Source of the DNA: Arthrobacter sp. B3I4
Lineage (GTDB): Bacteria; Actinomycetota; Actinomycetes; Actinomycetales; Micrococcaceae
NCBI RefSeq assembly: GCF_030816855.1
Contig: NZ_JAUSYK010000001.1
Location: 3,534,001-3,598,000 of the forward strand
DNA: 64,000 nucleotides
Direction: 5' to 3'
The first letter of the stretch is position 1; the number at the start of each line of letters is the position of its first letter. This document shows positions 61,413 through 64,000 of the stretch, piece by piece. A program made the translations under genes and the position numbers. The notes beneath the pieces were generated by a model. It had not been told where the DNA came from. It searched no databases and was given only the letters and a program-made list of their open reading frames with translations.

Positions 61413-61567
61413 GGCTCCAATGTAGTCCCGGCGCGGCAAGGGCCCTATCCGGGACTTTAGCCCCTTTCAGCCGCGGCATAGCCCCGGGATGGTGGAAGGA
61501 GACCTCCGGCACTGGGCACTGCGGAAACCCCGCGGTGGCCGCCGGAACGCCTGAAAGGACAAAGACA

Positions 61568-61834
61568 ATGGCAGGACAATTCGAGATCTTTACCGACGCA
61601 GAATCCAACGTCCGGTTCCGGCTGCTGGGTGCGGACGGCACAGTGCTCGCTGTGTCCAAAGCCTTTGAGGACAAGCGCTCCGCAGCAGACGGCATCATGG
61701 CGGTCCGCGAGTGCGCGGGAACCGGGCTGATCCGGGAATCGCATGCGACACCGTGGGGCGGCACGACGTGGACCAAGAGCAGCCAGGCCTCCCACTCGGC
61801 CCTGCGCCGCCGGCGGCACTTACCCGCCGTGTGA
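61568..61834 (+). CDS. DUF1508 (YegP-like) protein
   Basis: This 88-residue protein has the YegP-type repeat unit FEIFTDAESNVRFRLLGADG, then TVLAVSKAFEDKRSAADGI. The C-terminus (SHSALRRRRHLPAV) is unusual and basic. Function of the family is unclear; a single domain is present instead of the usual two. ATG at 61568 follows AAAGGACAAAG. Confidence 0.75.
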   Translation: MAGQFEIFTDAESNVRFRLLGADGTVLAVSKAFEDKRSAADGIMAVRECAGTGLIRESHATPWGGTTWTKSSQASHSALRRRRHLPAV

Positions 61835-61901
61835 GCTGCTGTTCGAAGCCGCACGTGTGCGGGTCCCCCACTTTGGTCGGTTCTTCGTAGCCGGCCCCGA
61901 A

Positions 61902-61995
61902 GGCCGCCGGCTGTAGGTTAGCCGGCGGCCTTCGCCGGCTGTCCGTTAGCCGGCGGCCTTCGCCGACTGTAGGTTAGCCGGGTGCCTTCGCCGGC
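61902..61995. repeat. Tandem hairpin repeat at the end of the lipoprotein gene
   Basis: A unit of about 30 bp (core AGCCGGCGGCCTTCGCCG) is repeated three times. GGCCGCCGGCT at 61902-61912 pairs with its exact complement at 61920-61930, making an 11-bp stem terminator. The last unit contains the TAA stop and final codons (PAKAPG) of the minus-strand lipoprotein, so the expansion started inside that gene's end. Confidence 0.75.
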
Positions 61996-62720
61996 CGCAG
62001 CGAGGTGATCATTTTCCGGATGTCCCGATATTCCGCGGTGTCTTTGTAGAGCCGTGCCTTCTCCAGGTAGGCCAGCGCCGGATCGCCCGGCGTGCGGTTG
62101 TGGGCGGGGTCGTAGGTGCTGCCGAACAATGCACCGCTGGGGGGCCACAGGAACAAATGGAACATCGGACAGGCCAGCGGTCCGGACTCGTCAGGCATCA
62201 TGGTGATCCCGTACCGGGCCGTGGTCGACTGCGTGGGACCGGGGTCGGTGCCGTCCCCGCGGGATTCGAAAACATAGCGCGGTGCGGGCCGGTCCGCGGC
62301 CCCCGGTTCTGTGAGGGCTTGCAGCGGCTGGGAGTCGTAGACCTGGTAGGGGTACTGCCCCGTGCATTCCGCGCCGGTGACGATGTTGGTCCGCAACTGC
62401 GCCATCGGCTTGCCTTCCGCGTTGCTGACGTCCACGAACACGCCGCCCAGCGCACCGCCGGGGTCCCTGACAGTCCAGTCCGCCGGGTAGTCGAAGGACA
62501 GCCCGTCCGAGGTGGTGAACGTCTTCCAGCCCGAGGGTGCAGTGGTCGACGGCGCGGAGCCTGGTTGTTGTTTGGTGGACGGCGCTGTCGTGGACGGGGC
62601 AACGGTGGACGGGGTGTCGCCCGACCGTGCAGCTTCTGATGGCTGACCCGGTACGCCGCAGCCACCCAGCAACAGGTTTAGCCCGATGGCAGCGGCCGCA
62701 GCAGACAGCGTGCGTGTCAC
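61974..62720 (-). CDS. Secreted lipoprotein, paralogue A
   Basis: This 248-residue protein has a lipoprotein signal peptide (lipobox LGGC, Cys about 21), a Ser/Thr/Pro linker (TPSTVAPSTTAPST) and a domain with GWKTFTTSDGLSFDYPADWT, VTGAECTGQYPYQVYDSQPL and ACPMFHLFLWPPSGALFG. The same order is found in paralogue B just upstream. The family is unknown; the pattern recalls cell-surface stress or substrate-binding lipoproteins. The 3' end lies in the tandem repeat. Confidence 0.72.
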   Translation of the reverse strand: MTRTLSAAAAAIGLNLLLGGCGVPGQPSEAARSGDTPSTVAPSTTAPSTKQQPGSAPSTTAPSGWKTFTTSDGLSFDYPADWTVRDPGGALGGVFVDVSNAEGKPMAQLRTNIVTGAECTGQYPYQVYDSQPLQALTEPGAADRPAPRYVFESRGDGTDPGPTQSTTARYGITMMPDESGPLACPMFHLFLWPPSGALFGSTYDPAHNRTPGDPALAYLEKARLYKDTAEYRDIRKMITSLRPAKAPG

Positions 62721-62728
62721 CTGAGCAG

Positions 62729-63520
62729 CTACTTCTCGGCCGGCCGCAGGGACATGATCATCTGCTTGGCCTGCTGGTATTCGGTGGTGTCCTTATATGC
62801 TTCGGGGGTGTCGACATGCATCGGTTTGCCCGGCGTGGTGTCGAAGGGGTCGTACACGCCGCCGAAGGAGGCGCCGCTGGGCGGCCAGTTGAAGAAGTGC
62901 GCCATGGGGCAGGCCTCGGTCCCGGTGGGCTCCGGCGCGGAGGTGAGACCGAACGCGAACGTCGTCGCCTTCGCCGGGTCCCGTGCCGTCGTTTGGGTCC
63001 GGGCTTCGTAGACGAAGCGCGGAGCCAGACCGCCCTGCGCCAGGGCCGGCACGGCCGCAGAGTCATAGACCATGAACGGCATCTTCTCTGCGCACTCAGC
63101 CCCGGTGACGATTCCGGTGCGCAGCGAGGCAATGGTCCTCCCGTAGTCGGTCAGCACGTGCACGTCCGCACCGTTGCCACCGGAAGTGGCATCCTTGATG
63201 GTCCACGTCGCCGGGTAGTTGAAGGTCAACGTGCCGTCCGTTGTGGTGAACGACTTCCAGTCTGCCGGGACGGTGGGTGCGGCACCGGTACCCGCCGTTG
63301 GTGGAGCAGCCGTCGCCGTCGCGCTCGCCGGAGAGGAGCCGGGGGTGCCCGGCTGGGAGGAAGCGCTCGACGTTGACGACCCTGTCGACGTCGGCGCGGC
63401 CAGGGAACTGGCTGTGGGGGACTCCGTCGCCGGCGCGGCGGCCGGGGATCCACATCCTGTCAGGAGCAGCGTCCACAACGCGCCAGCACCGGCGGTGGCA
63501 AATGCTGCAGTTGCCCGCAT
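62729..63520 (-). CDS. Secreted lipoprotein, paralogue B
   Basis: This 263-residue protein has a signal peptide with lipobox LLTGC, a long Ser/Thr/Ala linker, and the same domain as paralogue A: WKSFTTTDGTLTFNYPATWT, GIVTGAECAEKMPFMVYDSA, CPMAHFFNWPPSGASFGGVY and the end KQMIMSLRPAEK. ATG at 63520 is chosen since it gives a standard signal peptide; ATG at 63553 would add 11 residues. It is eight bases from paralogue A and co-transcribed, clearly a tandem duplication. Confidence 0.75.
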   Translation of the reverse strand: MRATAAFATAGAGALWTLLLTGCGSPAAAPATESPTASSLAAPTSTGSSTSSASSQPGTPGSSPASATATAAPPTAGTGAAPTVPADWKSFTTTDGTLTFNYPATWTIKDATSGGNGADVHVLTDYGRTIASLRTGIVTGAECAEKMPFMVYDSAAVPALAQGGLAPRFVYEARTQTTARDPAKATTFAFGLTSAPEPTGTEACPMAHFFNWPPSGASFGGVYDPFDTTPGKPMHVDTPEAYKDTTEYQQAKQMIMSLRPAEK

Positions 63521-63707
63521 GTCACCCTCCCCCGGAGTCGCCGGTATTTGCACTATTCTCGGCGGTTACGGCGCGGAGCGTAGGGCCTTAGGTCCCTAAA
63601 GGCGCCCGGGGTCCGCCAGCAGGTGCCGCCTCGTGCGGCGTGAGCAGACCCACGTTGACATTCCGCCGATTTCAACGGAAGGGGTGAAGCTTGCTAGACC
63701 TGAAAAG

Positions 63708-64000
63708 ATGCAAGATTTTCTGAGCTCTGCCATGCCCTTCCTCGCCGTCGCCCTGGCCGTGGCCGCCGGTCTGGTCGCTTCCTGGGTGGTGCGCCGGATT
63801 GTCCTGCGGCTTTACCGGAAGCAGGAGGCGCTGCGGGAGACGTCCAGGGTGGCGCGGCTGCCGCTGCGCTTTGTCCTCTGCCTGATCGGCGTGCGGATCG
63901 CCCTGGCCATGGCCACCGACGACGCCGAGTGGCGCCGAAACGCGGATCATGGCCTGGTTATCGCGCTGATCGTCTCCGTGGCCTGGTTGGCGATTGCCGT
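63708..64000 (+). CDS. MscS-like mechanosensitive channel, N-terminal part (3' end outside window)
   Basis: The first 97 residues are seen. A helix at 8-24 (AMPFLAVALAVAAGLVASWV), a charged segment (RLYRKQEALRETSRVARLPL), and a second helix at 80-97 fit the start of MscS-type channels. The pore helix lies beyond the window, so the family call is tentative. The ATG at 63708 follows GAAAAG and a plausible GGAAGGGG further up. Confidence 0.55.
   Translation, partial: MQDFLSSAMPFLAVALAVAAGLVASWVVRRIVLRLYRKQEALRETSRVARLPLRFVLCLIGVRIALAMATDDAEWRRNADHGLVIALIVSVAWLAIA

Noticed and set aside
1..64000. CRISPR array or tRNA/rRNA genes
   Set aside because: No regularly spaced repeats of 24-40 bp and no tRNA-like TTCGAATC / cloverleaf or rRNA sequence was noticed on reading; the only tandem repeats are short and described.

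Overview
The window is high-GC DNA (mostly about 65-70 % G+C) with GTG/TTG starts, short ATGA overlaps between operon genes and actinobacterial families throughout: a GH15 trehalase/glucoamylase-like enzyme, an ECF42-type sigma factor, LacI and PucR regulators, a GYD protein and DUF2993. This suggests a soil actinobacterium, most probably Micrococcaceae (Arthrobacter/Pseudarthrobacter type). That placement is an inference from gene content and style; no rRNA or marker gene is present.

Layout. 1-5700: carbohydrate enzyme, ECF sigma factor with its YciI/DGPF partner, and a TDT-family transporter. 5800-7470: an unrecognised two-gene unit. 7730-11530: a LysR regulator divergent from a PrpF-like isomerase and a MatC-type carboxylate carrier, followed at 11675-12200 by a decayed second copy of the same locus. 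12500-24300: a defence-type island of lower GC. It holds an HNH nuclease, a 5-methylcytosine methyltransferase, an MvaI/BcnI-family restriction enzyme, Vsr, a 696-residue unknown, an AAA ATPase with a HEPN-like partner, a small PD-(D/E)XK protein, and broken remains of a PLD-type protein and a helix-hairpin-helix DNA glycosylase-like gene. 24400-26080: gene debris (two amino-acid permease remnants and a hisC-like remnant).

26200-32350 is an intact alpha-glucoside operon: LacI repressor, binding protein, two permeases and a GH13 enzyme. An intact IS481-family element (32353-33412) sits at its end. 33400-39450 is mixed chromosomal content: VOC protein with TetR, DUF2993, a K+ channel, a thymidylate-kinase-like gene behind a possible yybP-ykoY-type leader, DinB, and a glycerophosphodiester phosphodiesterase. 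39450-46410 is an amide/short-chain acid catabolic region: two amidases, an AtoE-type carrier, an MFS gene with a frameshift, and a divergent LacI. 46490-51050 holds small metabolic genes and an aromatic-ring FAD monooxygenase. 51300-59040 holds an MFS carrier, a polar amino-acid ABC transporter, a lactate monooxygenase-type FMN enzyme, a divergent PucR regulator and a cupin. 59180-64000 holds RecQ with an unusual C-terminus, acylphosphatase, a DUF1508 protein, two tandem paralogous lipoproteins and the start of an MscS-like gene.

The strongest candidates for undescribed biology are the HEPN-like/ATPase pair (20513-22835), the two restriction nucleases that share one N-terminal domain on either side of a methyltransferase/Vsr set (12526-17010), and the two-gene unit at 5829-7467. 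All functional statements come from reading motifs; no database search was possible.
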